Shown piece by piece: positions 62,697 through 64,000 of a DNA stretch of 64,000 bases. The stretch is from Sphingomonas sp. QA11 (GTDB taxonomy: Bacteria > Pseudomonadota > Alphaproteobacteria > Sphingomonadales > Sphingomonadaceae): positions 3,314,501-3,378,500 of the forward strand of contig NZ_CP098774.1 of NCBI RefSeq assembly GCF_028473665.1, given 5' to 3'. Position numbers and translations under genes: made by a program. The notes beneath the pieces were generated by a model. That model worked only from the letters and a program-made list of their open reading frames with translations. It was not told the origin of the DNA and ran no database searches. Numbering within the stretch: the stretch's first letter is position 1; each line of letters begins with the position of its first letter.

Positions 62697-63665
62697 ATGC
62701 GTCTCCTGAAACTCGTTCCCGATAACACGAACCTCCCCTTCGTCTCCCTGCGCAAATGGGCGTTCGGGCTGACGATCCTGCTGACCATCGCGGCGGTCGC
62801 CCTGGTATTCGCCCGGGGCCTCAATCTCGGCGTCGACTTTGTCGGCGGCCTGATGATCGAGGAGAAGTTCCAGACACCGCCGTCGACCGACAAGCTCCGT
62901 CAGGTCGTCGACCGCCTCCAGCTCGGCGAGGTGCGGCTTCAGTCGGTCGGCACCGACGGCAAGACCATCTCGATCAAGCTGCCGCCGCCCAAGAGCACCG
63001 AGGAAGACGCGACCAACAAGGTCGTCGCCGCGGTCCAGGCCGCCATCAACAAGGAGTTCCCGGACGCCCGCTTCTCGAAGCAGGATGCCGTCAGCGGCAA
63101 GGTTTCCGGCGAGCTGATCTGGAAGGGCATCCTCGCGGTCGTCCTGGCCGTGGTCGGCATCGGCCTGTTCGCGATCTTCCGCTTCGAATGGCAGTTCGGC
63201 GTCTCGACCATGGTCGCGATCGTCCACGACGTGCTGATGACGCTCGGCTTCTTCGCGCTGACCCAGTTCGAGTTCGACCTGAACATCGTCGCCGCGGTGC
63301 TGACCATCATCGGCTATTCGATCAACGACAAGATCGTGATCGACGACCGTATTCGCGAGAATATGCGCCGCTATCGCAAGATGGACATGCCGCAGATCGT
63401 CGACCTGTCGGTCAACGAGACGCTGCCGCGCACGGTGATGACCTCGGTCACGATCCTGCTCGCGCTGTTCGCGCTGCTGATCTTCGGCGGCCATGTGCTG
63501 CGCGGCTTCACCGCGGCGATGATCCTGGGCATCTTCGTCGGCACCTATTCGTCGATCTACGTTTCGTCGTCGCTGCTGATCTCGCTTGGCCTGCGCGCCG
63601 AGCCGAAGTCGGACGACACGCCCGGATCGAAGGCTGAGCGCGTTGCCTATAAGGACATGCCCTGA
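62697..63665 (+). CDS. secF: Protein translocase subunit SecF
   Basis: The 322-residue protein has an N-terminal helix, LGVDFVGGLMIEEKF (SecF D1), a short periplasmic domain and five helices. VSTMVAIVHDVLMTLGFFAL, IIGYSINDKIVIDDRIREN and LPRTVMTSVTILLALFAL are diagnostic. ATG 62697 is favoured; an upstream TTG overlapping the secD stop is a weaker alternative. It is in an operon with yajC and secD. Confidence 0.97.
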   Translation: MRLLKLVPDNTNLPFVSLRKWAFGLTILLTIAAVALVFARGLNLGVDFVGGLMIEEKFQTPPSTDKLRQVVDRLQLGEVRLQSVGTDGKTISIKLPPPKSTEEDATNKVVAAVQAAINKEFPDARFSKQDAVSGKVSGELIWKGILAVVLAVVGIGLFAIFRFEWQFGVSTMVAIVHDVLMTLGFFALTQFEFDLNIVAAVLTIIGYSINDKIVIDDRIRENMRRYRKMDMPQIVDLSVNETLPRTVMTSVTILLALFALLIFGGHVLRGFTAAMILGIFVGTYSSIYVSSSLLISLGLRAEPKSDDTPGSKAERVAYKDMP

Positions 63666-63697
63666 CGCTTTTCTTCCGGCGACAGGGATAGACCGTT

Positions 63698-64000
63698 ATG
63701 CGCATGGACAAGGGCCAGCAGACCGACGGCCCGATCATCTCGGCCTTTTCGGGTGGCGGGTTCAAGGTCGATGACGGCGTCTATCGCGCGCTGCTGATTA
63801 CCCCGGTGCGCGCCGACGGCTGGACACCGCCGCCGATCGGGGTGCTGACCGCCGACGATATCGCGCCACTGCTCGCGCTCGACCCGTTTCCCGAATTCCT
63901 GCTGCTCGGCACCGGCCCGTCGCTGGTGCGGCCGCCCGCCTCCTTCGTCCGTGCGATCGAGGCGCGAGGGCTCGGCATCGAGGCGATGGACAGCCGCGCC
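63698..64000 (+). CDS. Mth938/NDUFAF3-domain protein (5' part, cut by window end)
   Basis: The visible 101 residues include ISAFSGGGFKVDDGVYRALLITP and FPEFLLLGTGPSLVRPPASFVRAIEARGLGIEAMDSRA, the Mth938 pattern found in mitochondrial complex I assembly factor NDUFAF3 and its bacterial relatives. The family often follows secDF in Alphaproteobacteria, as here. It starts at ATG 63698 or 63704. The C-terminus lies beyond the window. Confidence 0.88.
   Translation, partial: MRMDKGQQTDGPIISAFSGGGFKVDDGVYRALLITPVRADGWTPPPIGVLTADDIAPLLALDPFPEFLLLGTGPSLVRPPASFVRAIEARGLGIEAMDSRA

Overview
The window is 64 kb of GC-rich alphaproteobacterial chromosome. The gene set points to a sphingomonad (order Sphingomonadales): a TrcR/DUF1013 cell-cycle regulator, a UrcA-family secreted protein, YajC-SecD-SecF followed by an Mth938-type gene, SleB without spore genes, many GST and cupin genes, and typical sphingomonad intergenic hairpins. 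The genus is an inference; no rRNA or other strong marker lies here.

Layout. 1-8.2 kb: DEAD-box RNA helicase, DUF1289, two GSTs, a short Tat-exported hydrolase-like protein, an MBL-fold hydrolase, trcR, and a glycosyltransferase/LpxH-like pair. 8.3-11.5 kb: small accessory genes, then an ECF41 sigma factor behind a recognisable ECF41 promoter, followed by a flavodoxin-like reductase. 11.5-16.35 kb: mobile DNA. One IS5-family element sits on the TAG stop of the flavodoxin gene. A second, nearly identical copy in the opposite orientation splits an IS256-family transposase. 16.5-32.2 kb: mostly core genes (S66 carboxypeptidase, quinone oxidoreductase, clpA, rhodanese, diguanylate cyclase, acyl-CoA ligase, xseB-ispA-GH25-coaD-PPIase-queA). 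32.4-40.4 kb: an accessory block between queA and tgt, holding a self-regulated MarR-GNAT fusion, remnants of IS5, IS630 and a tyrosine recombinase, a tautomerase pair, an HxlR regulator, a decapitated nitronate monooxygenase and a secreted EreA/ChaN-like protein. 40.4-54.4 kb: tgt, a TIGR04222/glycine-rich-domain pair, EF-hand protein, double M16 protease, SleB hydrolase, S9 peptidase, Yip1-like membrane protein and a secreted bicupin. 54.5-58.9 kb: a lower-GC three-gene operon (DGQHR/DndB-like protein, unknown protein, D12-class adenine methyltransferase) next to the 3' end of tRNA-Pro(GGG). This is the best candidate for an undescribed system. 59.1-59.5 kb: repeat arrays. 60.7-64 kb: yajC-secD-secF and the start of an Mth938-like gene.

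How the genes work together. YajC/SecD/SecF assist Sec export, which many predicted secreted enzymes here would use (M16, S9, SleB, rhodanese, bicupin, EF-hand proteins). QueA and Tgt make queuosine tRNA. XseB, IspA and CoaD are housekeeping functions for DNA repair, isoprenoids and CoA. The ECF41 and MarR-GNAT loci each carry a visible self-regulatory site. No CRISPR array, rRNA or replication origin was found.
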